A DNA stretch of 64,000 nt from Microvirga sp. SRT01. GTDB taxonomy: Bacteria > Pseudomonadota > Alphaproteobacteria > Sphingomonadales > Sphingomonadaceae. The translations under genes and the position numbers were made by a program. The DNA lies in assembly GCA_018139225.1 (NCBI GenBank), contig JAGSNX010000001.1:682001-746000 (forward strand). Reading direction: 5' to 3'. Below are positions 55,029 to 63,932 of this stretch, piece after piece (the stretch's first letter is position 1; every line of letters begins with the position of its first letter). Below the pieces are notes generated by a model. The model ran no database searches and had not been told where the DNA came from. It was given only the letters and a program-made list of their open reading frames with translations.

Positions 55029-56081
55029 ATGACCGACCTCCCCTTCGCACGCCGGCCGTGGCCGCTGTTCGCGACGATCGCCGTGACCTTCGCCGCGCTG
55101 TTCTTCGCGGTGCTCGCGCTGCCGCACGATCCGTATATCCGCTTCCAGCAGCTGTCGAAGACGATCCAGTTCCGCAGCCAGTGGGTCTACGAACGCATCG
55201 CGCTGGATCGCACGCCGATCGACATCGCGGTGGTCGGCAATTCCCGCCTCGGTGCCGGGGTCAGCGCGCCGCTGGTGCAGGCGCAGCTTCGCCGCCTGAC
55301 GGGGTCCGACCTTCACGTCGCCAACCTGACGATGCCGCAGGAGGGGCGGAACGTGCACTACGCGATCGTCAAGCGACTGATCGCGGACCGGCCCGAGTTG
55401 AAGCTGATCGTCCTGTCGGTAATCGAACAGATGCCGCGCGAGGGTCATCCGGCGTTCCGCGATCTCGCCGATGCCGAGGATGTGCTCGGCGCTCCGCTGC
55501 TGCTCAACCGCGACTACGCCAATGACGTCGGCGTCCTGCCCTTCCGACAGATATCGCTGTTCGCTCAGTCGCTGTTCCCGCGCGCGTTCGGTGACGCGAC
55601 GGCGCTCGACCCGGCGCGCTATCCCGGCACGGAATATGACTCGACCCAAACCTTCCGCTTGCCGGACGGCAAGATCGTCGACCGTGATGGTATACAGCTG
55701 GAGGGAACGCTGGCAGCGACCGCGGCGGCACGCGTTCGACAGATTACCCGACCCTTGCTGGGTGCGCGCGGCGCGGACTATGAATTCGCGGTCGAGCGCG
55801 ACTATACGCGTCGCATCGCCGCGTTGGCGAAGGCCCACGGTGTGTCCATCATGTTCCTGTACCTGCCGATCTACAAGGATCACGAGCCGGTCAGCGATCA
55901 GGGTTTCTACGATGCGATCGGCCCTACCGTCAGTCCGCAGTTCATCGCAGACGATTATCGGCTCTATTCCGATTATGGCCATCTCAACGTCTACGGTTCG
56001 CGGCTCGTCGCGCCGTGGCTGGCCGATCGTATCGCCGATCTCGCGCACCAGCGCCGGATCAAGCCAGTATCGGATCAGTAA
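55029..56081 (+). CDS. SGNH-like exported partner of the MBOAT (DltD/AlgX-like role)
   Basis: 350 residues: an N-terminal membrane anchor (LFATIAVTFAALFFAVLALP), then a periplasmic domain with IDIAVVGNSRLGAG (nucleophile-region Ser in GNSR), NLTMPQEGRNVHYAIVK, MFLYLPIYKDHEPV and a late DYGHLNVYGSRLVAPW that supplies the Asp/His. This is the arrangement of SGNH hydrolase-type proteins that complete glycan acylation beside an MBOAT. The ATG at 55029 has GGAGGAGG 8 nt upstream; an ATG at 55011 overlaps the MBOAT stop but lacks that signal. Confidence 0.82.
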   Translation: MTDLPFARRPWPLFATIAVTFAALFFAVLALPHDPYIRFQQLSKTIQFRSQWVYERIALDRTPIDIAVVGNSRLGAGVSAPLVQAQLRRLTGSDLHVANLTMPQEGRNVHYAIVKRLIADRPELKLIVLSVIEQMPREGHPAFRDLADAEDVLGAPLLLNRDYANDVGVLPFRQISLFAQSLFPRAFGDATALDPARYPGTEYDSTQTFRLPDGKIVDRDGIQLEGTLAATAAARVRQITRPLLGARGADYEFAVERDYTRRIAALAKAHGVSIMFLYLPIYKDHEPVSDQGFYDAIGPTVSPQFIADDYRLYSDYGHLNVYGSRLVAPWLADRIADLAHQRRIKPVSDQ

Positions 56082-57259
56082 TGCGTCCCAGCCCCCCACC
56101 CTTCCCGATGGAAATCCCGGCACTCACCTCACTGCGGTACTGCGCCGCAATCTGGGTCGTCTTCTATCATTTCTCCCATTTCACCAACGCTGTCGCGCTG
56201 CAGGAATTTCCGCTCGTCGCCTCCGGCTATCTGGGCGTCGACTTCTTCTTCATCCTGTCCGGTTTCGTGCTGACCCACGTGTACCAGCCGCAGATCGCCG
56301 CGGGTCATTTCGATTACTGGGCTTTCGTATCGAGGCGCTTCGCGCGCATCTATCCGATGCACGCGGTGACGCTGGCGGCGTTCCTGCTGATCGGCATGAT
56401 GACGCGATCCGGAGGATTATACGTCAGCGAGTGGGTGTCGGGCGTCTCGTTCGCCGGCGTCGAAAATGCCGTACTTTTCCGCGCGCTCATTGCCAACCTA
56501 ACGCTGATCCATGCATGGGGCTCGACTCCTCAGTTGTTTTTCAATCAGCCATCATGGTCAATCAGTGCGGAGTGGTTCGCGTACCTGATGTTCCCGGTGC
56601 TGATCCTGATCCGGCGGCTGCCGCCGCAGGCGGAGGGCGGCAAGCTAATCGCGGTCGCCGGCGTGTTTCTGCTATTCGCTGCCGGCATTGCGGTGGCTCT
56701 GAACATCGAACTCACGCGCCTGACTTGGAACGCTGGCATCCTACGCATCTTCCCCGAGTTCCTGATCGGCATGTCGCTGCATCGTTTCGGCGATACGCGG
56801 AGTGCCGGCCCACGCGGAGCCATTGCCGGATTGCTGCTGTCGGCGATTTGCGTGCTGATGGCGCTGCTCGCCGGAGCGGCGCTGCCCCGTCTTACAGTGC
56901 TGCTGGCCACCGTCGCGGTGCTCGGCCTCGCAGGTATCGTGTTCTTCGCTGCCGATGCCAACCGCCACGGTAAACTCTATACGCTCGGAGCGCAGCTGCC
57001 GGTGTATCTGGGTGAAATCAGCTATTCGGTGTACATGGTACATCTGGGGGTGGGCATCATGCTATACGATGCGCTGTTGCCGCGCTGGCGGCCAACGGAC
57101 GTGCCGACCGCAGTGGCGACCGTCCTCGCCGGCCTCGTTGCAGCGACGATCGTGTCGATGCTGACCTATCGCTTCATCGAGGTGCCGGGCCGGCGCTGGC
57201 TCGTCGGCCGCGCTCGCACGTTGCAGGCGCCGGCTGTGGAGGCGCGCGATGACGCTTGA
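56081..57259 (+). CDS. Acyltransferase-3 family membrane protein
   Basis: 392 residues with about ten helices. Seen: IPALTSLRYCAAIWVVFYHFSHF, YLGVDFFFILSGFVLTHVYQ, FVSRRFARIYPMHAVTLAAF, NQPSWSISAEWFAYLMFP and LGEISYSVYMVHLGVGIML. These are the standard motifs for O-acyltransferases of exported glycans. Start ATG overlaps the stop of the SGNH gene by one base (TAATG). Ends inside the VOC gene (11-nt overlap). Probably acetylates the same polysaccharide that the MBOAT system modifies. Confidence 0.9.
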   Translation: MRPSPPPFPMEIPALTSLRYCAAIWVVFYHFSHFTNAVALQEFPLVASGYLGVDFFFILSGFVLTHVYQPQIAAGHFDYWAFVSRRFARIYPMHAVTLAAFLLIGMMTRSGGLYVSEWVSGVSFAGVENAVLFRALIANLTLIHAWGSTPQLFFNQPSWSISAEWFAYLMFPVLILIRRLPPQAEGGKLIAVAGVFLLFAAGIAVALNIELTRLTWNAGILRIFPEFLIGMSLHRFGDTRSAGPRGAIAGLLLSAICVLMALLAGAALPRLTVLLATVAVLGLAGIVFFAADANRHGKLYTLGAQLPVYLGEISYSVYMVHLGVGIMLYDALLPRWRPTDVPTAVATVLAGLVAATIVSMLTYRFIEVPGRRWLVGRARTLQAPAVEARDDA

Positions 57260-57653
57260 TCCGCCACTCCACCATGTCGGCATCGTCCAGCCCGACGAGG
57301 AAACCGTCACCGCGCTGATGCAGGTCCTGAACCTGACCGAGGATTACCGCGGTTATGTCCCGCAGTTCCACGCGTTGTGCATCTTCACACGGACGACGAA
57401 CGGTGGCTCGCCGATCGAGTTCGTCGTGCCCGACGGTGGCCCGCTGGTGAAGTTCAACAAGGGCGCCGGCGGCATCCACCATCTGGCATTCGCAGTGCCC
57501 GACATCGCCGCGACCCAGGCGGAATTTGCCGCGCAGGGCATCCGCATGATCGAACCGGAGGCCGTGAAGGGCGCCGGAAATTTCCTCTGCAACTTTCTCG
57601 CGCCGACCGCTACACGCGGGATCATCACCGAATATGTCCAGTTGCTGGACTGA
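57249..57653 (+). CDS. VOC-superfamily protein, methylmalonyl-CoA-epimerase-like
   Basis: 134 residues in two beta-alpha-beta-beta-beta halves. Possible metal ligands are the His of HHVGIVQPD, the Glu of SPIEFVVPDG, the His of GGIHHLAFAVPDI and the Glu of IITEYVQLLD, matching the order in methylmalonyl-CoA epimerase and glyoxalase I. It overlaps the acyltransferase by 11 nt, so it is an operon member. VOC proteins vary widely in reaction; epimerising the alpha carbon of an acyl thioester is one option. Confidence 0.8.
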   Translation: MTLDPPLHHVGIVQPDEETVTALMQVLNLTEDYRGYVPQFHALCIFTRTTNGGSPIEFVVPDGGPLVKFNKGAGGIHHLAFAVPDIAATQAEFAAQGIRMIEPEAVKGAGNFLCNFLAPTATRGIITEYVQLLD

Positions 57654-57711
57654 CGACGCGCGGCGGATCGCACCGCCATGCACTAAGAACGACCAATCCG
57701 GGACTGACTGA

Positions 57712-58674
57712 ATGGCTCGCAATTACGACAGCAGGAAGCGCACGCTGGTCACCGGCGGAGCCGGCTTCGTCGGCTCCCACCTGATCGACCGTCTGCTGGA
57801 GCGCGGTAACGAGGTGCTGTGCGTGGATAATCTGTTCACCGGCGCGCGGCGCAACATCGCCCACCTGCACAATCATCCCCGGCTGGAATTTCTGCGCCAC
57901 GACGTGACGTTCCCGCTCTATGTCGAGGTCGACGAGATCTACAATCTCGCCTGCCCCGCCTCGCCCATCCACTATCAGCATGATCCGGTGCAGACGACCA
58001 AGACCAGCGTCATCGGCGCGATCAACATGCTCGGCCTCGCCAAGCGGCTGAAGGTGCCGATCCTCCAAGCCTCCACCAGCGAAGTGTATGGGGACCCCGC
58101 AATCCATCCGCAGGAAGAGAGCTATTGGGGGAACGTCAACCCGATCGGCGTCCGCTCCTGCTACGACGAGGGCAAGCGCTGCGCCGAGACGCTGTTCTTC
58201 GACTATCACCGCCAGCATGGGCTGGAGGTGAAGGTCGCGCGCATCTTCAACACCTATGGCCCGCGCATGCATCCGAACGACGGCCGCGTCGTCTCCAACT
58301 TCGTCGTGCAGGCGCTCGCGGGGCAGCCGATCACCATTTACGGCAACGGTGCACAGACTCGCTCCTTCTGCTACGTGTCCGATCTGGTCGACGGCCTGAT
58401 GAAGCTGATGGACAGCCCGGCGGAGGTGACCGGCCCGATCAACATCGGCAACCCCGTCGAGTTCACGATCCGCGAGCTGGCCGAAGAGGTCATCCGTCTG
58501 ACCGGATCGTCGTCGGAGCTGATCGAGATGCCGCTGCCGCAGGACGATCCCAAGCAGCGCCAGCCTAACATCACGCAGGCGCGCGCGAAGCTCGGCTGGG
58601 AGCCTACCGTGCCGCTGGCGCAAGGCTTGCCGCCCACGATCGAGTACTTCGCCGGACTGACCGATCGTGGCTGA
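57712..58674 (+). CDS. UDP-glucuronate decarboxylase (UDP-xylose synthase)
   Basis: 320 residues. Seen: [94 protein letters not shown] (YxxxK) and [20 protein letters not shown]. These strings are near-diagnostic for UXS enzymes, which turn UDP-glucuronate into UDP-xylose. Its substrate would come from the dehydrogenase at 43.8 kb. Stop overlaps the next glycosyltransferase by 8 nt. Confidence 0.94.
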   Translation: MARNYDSRKRTLVTGGAGFVGSHLIDRLLERGNEVLCVDNLFTGARRNIAHLHNHPRLEFLRHDVTFPLYVEVDEIYNLACPASPIHYQHDPVQTTKTSVIGAINMLGLAKRLKVPILQASTSEVYGDPAIHPQEESYWGNVNPIGVRSCYDEGKRCAETLFFDYHRQHGLEVKVARIFNTYGPRMHPNDGRVVSNFVVQALAGQPITIYGNGAQTRSFCYVSDLVDGLMKLMDSPAEVTGPINIGNPVEFTIRELAEEVIRLTGSSSELIEMPLPQDDPKQRQPNITQARAKLGWEPTVPLAQGLPPTIEYFAGLTDRG

Positions 58675-59569
58675 GCCGCAGCACCCGGCATCGGGAGGAT
58701 CGGAGTTGCGCGTGACCGTGGTCGTGCCGCATTACAATGATCTCCCGGCGCTCGGGCGCTGCCTCAATGCCTTGCAGGCGCAGACCCTGTCCGCAGACGC
58801 GTTCGAGATCGTCGTCGCCGACAACGCGTCGCCGCAGGGCGAGGCGGCGGTGGCGGCCGTGATCGCGGGCCGTGCCCGTCTCCTGACCGTTTCCGAGCGC
58901 GGAGCCGGGCCCGCGCGCAATGCAGGCGTCGGTGCAGCGCAGGCGCCGATCATCGCGTTCACCGACTCGGACTGCGTACCGGAGCCCGGCTGGCTCAAAG
59001 CCGGCTTATCCGCGCTCGAACGATATGACATCGTCGGCGGCCAGATGGAGGTTCTGGTCGATCCCTCGCGTCCCAAGACGGGCGCGGAAGCGTTCGAGCA
59101 GGTCTTCGCGTTTCGCAATGATCGTTACATTCGCGACAAGGGGTTCTCCGTAAGCGCCAATCTGTTCTGTTCTCGCAAGGTATTTACCATCGTTGGCGGG
59201 TTTGGCGTGGGCCTGTCGGAGGATGTCGACTGGTGCCACCGCGCCACAAGCCTCGGTTTCATGATCGGTTTCGCCGAAGCCGCCGTGGTCGGACACCCCG
59301 CTCGCGTCGATTGGCCGGAGCTGCTGATCAAATGGCGGCGGATCAATTACGAAGGCTATCATCTTGCTCTAAAGGAGGGCCGGCGGCTCCGTTGGATGCT
59401 GTCTACGTACCTGCTTCCTGCATCGGTGTTGGCTCATCTGCCACACGTTATGGCATCTCGCTCGCTTGGTGGTCGGCGGGAACGCATGTCCGCGATCATG
59501 ACGCTGACGCGATTACGCGCCTGGCGGCTGATCGACGCGCACCGCCTGTTCTTCGGCTTGCGACGCTGA
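58667..59569 (+). CDS. GT2-family glycosyltransferase
   Basis: 300 residues. Seen: the GT-A start [57 protein letters not shown] (DxD-like TDSD), [23 protein letters not shown] soluble or peripheral inverting transferase building the repeat unit. GTG start at 58667 lies inside the UXS 3' end. Donor sugar not readable; UDP-xylose is possible from its position. Confidence 0.9.
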   Translation: MAEPQHPASGGSELRVTVVVPHYNDLPALGRCLNALQAQTLSADAFEIVVADNASPQGEAAVAAVIAGRARLLTVSERGAGPARNAGVGAAQAPIIAFTDSDCVPEPGWLKAGLSALERYDIVGGQMEVLVDPSRPKTGAEAFEQVFAFRNDRYIRDKGFSVSANLFCSRKVFTIVGGFGVGLSEDVDWCHRATSLGFMIGFAEAAVVGHPARVDWPELLIKWRRINYEGYHLALKEGRRLRWMLSTYLLPASVLAHLPHVMASRSLGGRRERMSAIMTLTRLRAWRLIDAHRLFFGLRR

Positions 59570-59573
59570 CACG

Positions 59574-60497
59574 ATGACAGTCGCCGTTTGCATCGTCGGC
59601 TTCCGCAACGCCGAGGATATCGCCCACTGCCTTACGGCACTGGGGCGATCGACTTATGCCGATTACGAGGTCGTTATCTGTGAGAATGGCGGCACGGCCG
59701 CATTCTCCGAACTGGTCGACATCTTGCCGACCGCACTTCCCGGCGGCCAGCCGGTCCAGACGATCCTCGCCGCCGGCAATCTCGGCTTTGCCGGCGGCGT
59801 CAACGTCTGCATGAACGCCCGCCCGCTGGCTTCGGCATGGTGGATTCTCAACCCGGACGCCCAGCCGGATCCGGATGCGCTGTCGGAACTCGTCGCGCGA
59901 TTGGCGGAAGGTGATGCGGATGCGGTCGCCGGCACGCTCTATCTGCCCGGCCAGATTGTTCAGGCGCATGGCGGGCACTGGCGACGCTGGTTGGGACGAC
60001 CCGTGTCGATGGGCCGCAACGACCCCCTTGGCGAAGCACCGGCTCGCGACGCGATCGAGCCCCGGCTTACCTATCTGCTCGGCGCCTCGATGCTGATCGG
60101 TCCACGCTTCGTCGAGCGCGCGGGCCTCATGCGCGAAGATTACTTCTTGTATGGTGAGGAGATCGAGTGGTGCCTGCGCGCGCTCGCCCGCGGTGCCAGG
60201 CTCGGCTTCGCGCCCGCGGCGCGCGTGCTTCATACACAGGGCAGCACGACCGGTTCGGCCGATGGCATCCGCAATCGGCCGCGGTTGCCGATCTACCTCG
60301 ACGAGCGCAACAAGCTCAACATCGTCCGCGACGTCGATCCGTGGCGACTCCCCGTCGCGATCCCGGCGACCTTGGTGCTGCTGACAGCCCGGTTCGCCCG
60401 ACGCGGCGCCTGGCCGCAGTGGCGTTGGGCGCTGTCAGGCTGGTGGTCCGGCGTGCTTGGTCGTCGAGGTGTCCCGGCTTGGCTCTCACAGGAGTGA
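59574..60497 (+). CDS. GT2-family glycosyltransferase (rhamnosyltransferase-like group)
   Basis: 307 residues. Seen: VAVCIVGFRNAEDIAHCLTAL, VVICENGGTAAFSEL, LAAGNLGFAGGVNVCMNARP, WWILNPDAQPDPDALSEL (NPD metal region), LLGASMLIGPRFVERAG, DYFLYGEEIEWCLRA. The NLGFAGGxN and NPD motifs mark the WcaA/RfbF-type rhamnosyl/glycosyl group of GT2. It starts 4 nt after the preceding GT2 stop and closes the plus-strand polysaccharide series. Confidence 0.9.
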   Translation: MTVAVCIVGFRNAEDIAHCLTALGRSTYADYEVVICENGGTAAFSELVDILPTALPGGQPVQTILAAGNLGFAGGVNVCMNARPLASAWWILNPDAQPDPDALSELVARLAEGDADAVAGTLYLPGQIVQAHGGHWRRWLGRPVSMGRNDPLGEAPARDAIEPRLTYLLGASMLIGPRFVERAGLMREDYFLYGEEIEWCLRALARGARLGFAPAARVLHTQGSTTGSADGIRNRPRLPIYLDERNKLNIVRDVDPWRLPVAIPATLVLLTARFARRGAWPQWRWALSGWWSGVLGRRGVPAWLSQE

Positions 60498-61292
60498 AGT
60501 GTCGGCCGAAGTATTCGCAGTCTTGCCAGTCTTCCACGCCGAAGCCGCTGCCGCGTCTATCCTGACAAACCGAGCAGCGCGCAATCGCTCGCGTGACGGA
60601 CGGCCCCAGCGCATCGCGACTCAGAGCAATACGAGCATCCGAAGATCCTCGATCGCAGTGTCACTGATCTCATACTGACCGTACAACGCAACTTCCCGAT
60701 GACGCCGAACAAAACCGTCAGAGATCGATATCACCGCCCCCGCTACTCAACTTCCGCGACACGGCGCCGAGTGGCCAGCACGTCGAAGAAATGACCATCC
60801 GTGCTGCCATCCGAACCAATGAATTCGGCCTACCCGGCAAACTGCGAAGCCTAACAAGGATATCCGCGGTAATCGACTGCCCACTGTATCGCTGTGACCG
60901 CCTTTGCAACGCGAAGGCTCGGTAACAGTATCAAAGCAACTTGCAGCGACTTTCCTTGCGCACGACTAGGCCACGCTGCCAGCGAATGATGTTTGTGATC
61001 GCCCCCGCCCCCCGTCCACCAGATAGATAACCTACGGGTTTGAAGCTTTTTGCCAGGCTTCCGAACGAACGACGGAAGCTGAGAACATACCTTCCGCCTC
61101 CGGTCGCGCCCTGACGACTGATGCGCTCGAGATTTGCAGCAGGGAGTTCGAAGCCCCACCATCCGCAGGCTCGCACAATAACAATGGCCTCTACCTTCCA
61201 GCGCAAAGTCCTTCTTACCATCACTTGCCGACACGGTCCCAACGGCATCCGCCACGAGCCCGCTCGTCGAACGTTCGCCGACACCTCTCCAA
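60498..61292. other. Gene-free stretch of lower GC after the polysaccharide genes
   Basis: Nearly 800 nt in which no frame on either strand has both a ribosome site and a protein-like composition; the longest open frames are Arg/Ser/Cys-rich and overlap the PEP-CTERM gene or its terminator. By eye the GC content and the third-position bias drop relative to both flanks. It may be decayed coding DNA or an untranslated RNA region; I see no tRNA, repeat or transposase remnant in it. Confidence 0.55.
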
Positions 61293-61324
61293 ACGAAAAC
61301 GGCCGCCTTCCGAAGAAGGCGGCC
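61293..61324 (-). terminator. Rho-independent terminator of the PEP-CTERM gene
   Basis: On the minus strand, GGCCGCCTTC and GAAGGCGGCC form a perfect 10-bp stem with a 4-nt loop (61301-61324), followed by GTTTTCGTTT. It lies about 40 nt beyond the stop of the PEP-CTERM gene. Confidence 0.88.
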
Positions 61325-61365
61325 ACTCTCATAACGAGCCCGGCGGACCGGGATCGTCAATCGCT

Positions 61366-61926
61366 TCAGGCGAAGCTGACGCTCACGCGCTTGCGACGGC
61401 GCAGGGCGCCACCGACGGCACCGACGCCAACCATCATCATAGCCCACGTGGCAGGCTCAGGAACCGCACCGATGTTGAAGTTGCCGGCATAGGTTGCCGG
61501 CGTGCCGAACGAACGGCCCGTCACGGTCAGCGTGTACGTGCCCGGCGTCACGTTCAGCGGCGTAACACCCCAGAGCTCGGTGAGCGCGAGCGGCTCGCCG
61601 ACCAGCTTGGTGAAGCTGAACGTACCGCCATTGCCGGTCAGCGTTGCGCTGGTGAAGTCGATGTCGGTCAGCCCGTTGTTCGACGACGCTGCGTTGCTGA
61701 AGTCGGCTGCGAGAACGCCGCGCGAGGTGACGATGAACGTGAAGACGTTCGTGAACGTGCCGACGAGACCGCCGTTGTTACCGAACGTGCCCGAACCGGT
61801 CGCGCCGCTGAAGAAGTTGTAAGGCGTTCCCGGCCCAGTCGCAGCCTGAGCCTGCGCTGCCGTCGGAGCCACCATTGATACGGTAGCGGCGAGCGTCACC
61901 GCCGCCAGAGATGCAAACTTGGTCAT
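61366..61926 (-). CDS. PEPxxWA-CTERM sorting-domain exported protein (FxDxF type)
   Basis: 186 residues. Seen: a signal peptide (FASLAAVTLAATVSMVAPTA then AQAQA), an FxDxF-like beta domain (TFTNVFTFIVTSRGVLAADF, LTDIDFTSATLTGNGGTF), and the C-terminal sorting signal VPEPATWAMMMVGVGAVGG followed by RRRKR. The motif PEPATWA fits the PEPxxWA-CTERM class, processed by exosortase during export to the surface. The ATG at 61926 has AAAGGGAAAG about 7 nt upstream. Role unknown; such proteins often go with extracellular polysaccharide. It is monocistronic with its own terminator. Confidence 0.92.
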   Translation of the reverse strand: MTKFASLAAVTLAATVSMVAPTAAQAQAATGPGTPYNFFSGATGSGTFGNNGGLVGTFTNVFTFIVTSRGVLAADFSNAASSNNGLTDIDFTSATLTGNGGTFSFTKLVGEPLALTELWGVTPLNVTPGTYTLTVTGRSFGTPATYAGNFNIGAVPEPATWAMMMVGVGAVGGALRRRKRVSVSFA

Positions 61927-62105
61927 GGATCTTTCCCTTTTACTGCGAACCGGGGTCGGGAACATCCCGAGGAACCTTCAAAACCCCACTAGGTCCGCAA
62001 CGCGACAATACGCAAAACGGTTGCGCATCGCAACATGCTCAACGTGGAATTAATGCTTGTTAGGAATGGCGGATTTACGGGGGGTTGTTCAATTTTGAGA
62101 CAGAA

Positions 62106-63425
62106 TCAATTGATCGACAGTCTTCGTGCCGCCTGCGCCATCCACAGATAGGTGGGCACGCCTTCCTCGATAAACCGGAACTGACCCGCCGGGTCCGCCT
62201 CGATTCGCTCGATCAGATTCGCCTCGGCGGCGTGCTGCATGACAGCATCCTGCACCTGCGCGTCGGATTCCAATGGAGCCAGAACATCACCCCCGAAGCG
62301 GCCCCCACGCTGGAGCGCGGCGAGCGCCATCAGCGCCAGCGCATCCCAAGCCGCTTCGTTCTGCGCGATTGCGATACGGCTGCGTTCGGAGATGCGGTTG
62401 ACGATCTCGTCGCACGACCGCCGGATCGCCAGCCGCGCGTCCTGCGGCTCGACGACCAAGCTGTCGCGGTCGATCGCGGCCAGCCCCGCGTGCTGGCCCA
62501 ACAAGCCCGCCAGATAGGGCGACCCCGCCGCCAGCGACGTGATGATCTCCACCGCTTCGTCGGCATAGGTCAGCCCGCTCGCGCGCTCCCCGTTGCGGAT
62601 CAGCGTACCGACCTCTTCGCGCGTCATGCTGGTCACCGGCAGACCGACGATGTTGCGGCGGATGGAGGGGATATGCTCCAGCAATTCGGTCAGGTTCGCG
62701 GCGACGCCCGCGATGACGAGTTGGACCCGCACCGACCGGTCCGACAGCGTCTTGATGAGCTCTGCGACCTGACGACGAAAGTCGCCCGCCGGGCTGCGAT
62801 CGAACTCGTCGAGGATGATCAGCAGGCGCGTGCCCTGCAACCGCGCGAACTGATCGCTGACCTGCCGCGGCGTGACTTCTCCGGCTGGCAGCAGATCGGC
62901 AAGCGTCGCGCCTTTCTCGATCGCATCGGACGTCGGCTTGTAATCGGCATGAAACAGCAGCGGAACGTCCGCCGCGACCGACCGGAACAGGTCGCCGAAG
63001 CTCGTCTCCTCGCCGCACGACGCATACCGCACCAGATAGCGTGCCTCCGTCGCCTGACGCGCCAGGACGTGCAGCATCGATGTCTTGCCGATGCCGCGAT
63101 CGCCATACAGCACGACGTGCAGCTTCTGATCCTCGATCGCGCGGATCAGCGTGGTCAGCAGCGCCGCGCGACCGGCGAACATGTGCGGGTCGACGACCGG
63201 CTGCGACGGGGTGAACGCATCGCGCAGCCGGACGCGAGCGCCGGAGGCACCCGATCCCCGGCGCGAGTCGAGCTGGTCGACCGCCGACGCGCGGAACCGC
63301 GGCAGCGCGCTGCCGGCCGGGTCCTCGCGCACGCCGGTCGCCTGCGGTGGACGCGGACGAACCGGACGCGGCACCGCCGCGGTCGTCCCGGCATCGCGCC
63401 CCGTCAATTTTTCCCACCAACTCAC
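62106..63425 (-). CDS. P-loop ATPase (AAA/STAND-type)
   Basis: 439 residues. A disordered Pro/Arg-rich N-terminus with MSWWEKLTGRD is followed by FAGRAALLTTLIRAIEDQ, Walker A YGDRGIGKTSMLHVLA near residue 108, Walker B LLIILDEFDRS, LVIAGVAANLTELLEH (sensor region), then a helical and winged-helix-like C-terminus. The FxGRxxLL start before the P-loop is that of STAND/Orc-type ATPases. GTG start at 63425 behind GGAGTGATGAA. It is 48 nt downstream of the XrtV accessory gene, so it may belong to an exosortase or EPS operon entering from the right. Confidence 0.8.
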   Translation of the reverse strand: MSWWEKLTGRDAGTTAAVPRPVRPRPPQATGVREDPAGSALPRFRASAVDQLDSRRGSGASGARVRLRDAFTPSQPVVDPHMFAGRAALLTTLIRAIEDQKLHVVLYGDRGIGKTSMLHVLARQATEARYLVRYASCGEETSFGDLFRSVAADVPLLFHADYKPTSDAIEKGATLADLLPAGEVTPRQVSDQFARLQGTRLLIILDEFDRSPAGDFRRQVAELIKTLSDRSVRVQLVIAGVAANLTELLEHIPSIRRNIVGLPVTSMTREEVGTLIRNGERASGLTYADEAVEIITSLAAGSPYLAGLLGQHAGLAAIDRDSLVVEPQDARLAIRRSCDEIVNRISERSRIAIAQNEAAWDALALMALAALQRGGRFGGDVLAPLESDAQVQDAVMQHAAEANLIERIEADPAGQFRFIEEGVPTYLWMAQAARRLSIN

Positions 63426-63473
63426 TTCATCACTCCTCGATGTCGGCCAGTATCCCGCCGGTCCGTCCGAGGA

Positions 63474-63710
63474 TCAGCGCGCGAAGGGCTTCAGCACGAA
63501 CCACGTGTAGACGGGCACCGCCGCGATCACGAGCACGGCCAGGATATGCTGATCGTGATTGCCCAGATAATTGCCCAGCGCGCATCCGATCGCCGGCGGC
63601 AGATACTCGATCATTCGATCGCTCGGCTCTTCGGCGGTGGACCGCTGCAGAAACAGCACGATCAAACCCGCAAACAGCGCGATCGTCACCCAGTCGTAGA
63701 TCGTTTCCAC
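63474..63710 (-). CDS. XrtV sorting system accessory protein
   Basis: 78 residues, two membrane helices: METIYDWVTIALFAGLIVLF, a charged loop (QRSTAEEPSDRMIEYLPP), then ILAVLVIAAVPVYTWFVLKP. I recognise the build and the METIYDWVT start as the small protein annotated as the XrtV (exosortase V) accessory protein in sphingomonads. The GTG at 63710 is chosen over an open frame to 63758 because it starts at this motif and has AAGGGG upstream. The exosortase gene itself is probably just beyond the right edge. Together with the PEPxxWA-CTERM protein it indicates a working exosortase system. Confidence 0.8.
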   Translation of the reverse strand: METIYDWVTIALFAGLIVLFLQRSTAEEPSDRMIEYLPPAIGCALGNYLGNHDQHILAVLVIAAVPVYTWFVLKPFAR

Positions 63711-63932
63711 GTACAACCCCTTAGTTTCCGCCCGCCCGCTACTTAGGGGCGCAGGCACGCACAGGCAATCGACGCCGGCGGTCCCATGCCCCGTCGCGGC
63801 ATGCTTGATGCAGCCTTATTCCGGAGAGTTTACCAATTCCCCCATAGCGATCCATGCCGCCGCTGCCAGCAGCGACCGTAACCGCCACGACGGAACCAGC
63901 AGGGTCTGCGCGTTGGGAGGGTCCGAACTACC

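Noticed and set aside
60851..61447. 198-codon minus-strand frame in the gene-free stretch
   Set aside because: It overlaps the end of the PEP-CTERM gene and its terminator, is Arg/Cys/Trp-rich and has no ribosome site.
61927..62105. Sigma-54 promoter upstream of the PEP-CTERM gene
   Set aside because: Some PEP-CTERM genes are sigma-54 dependent, but no TGGCAC-N5-TTGC match with correct spacing was found on the minus strand.
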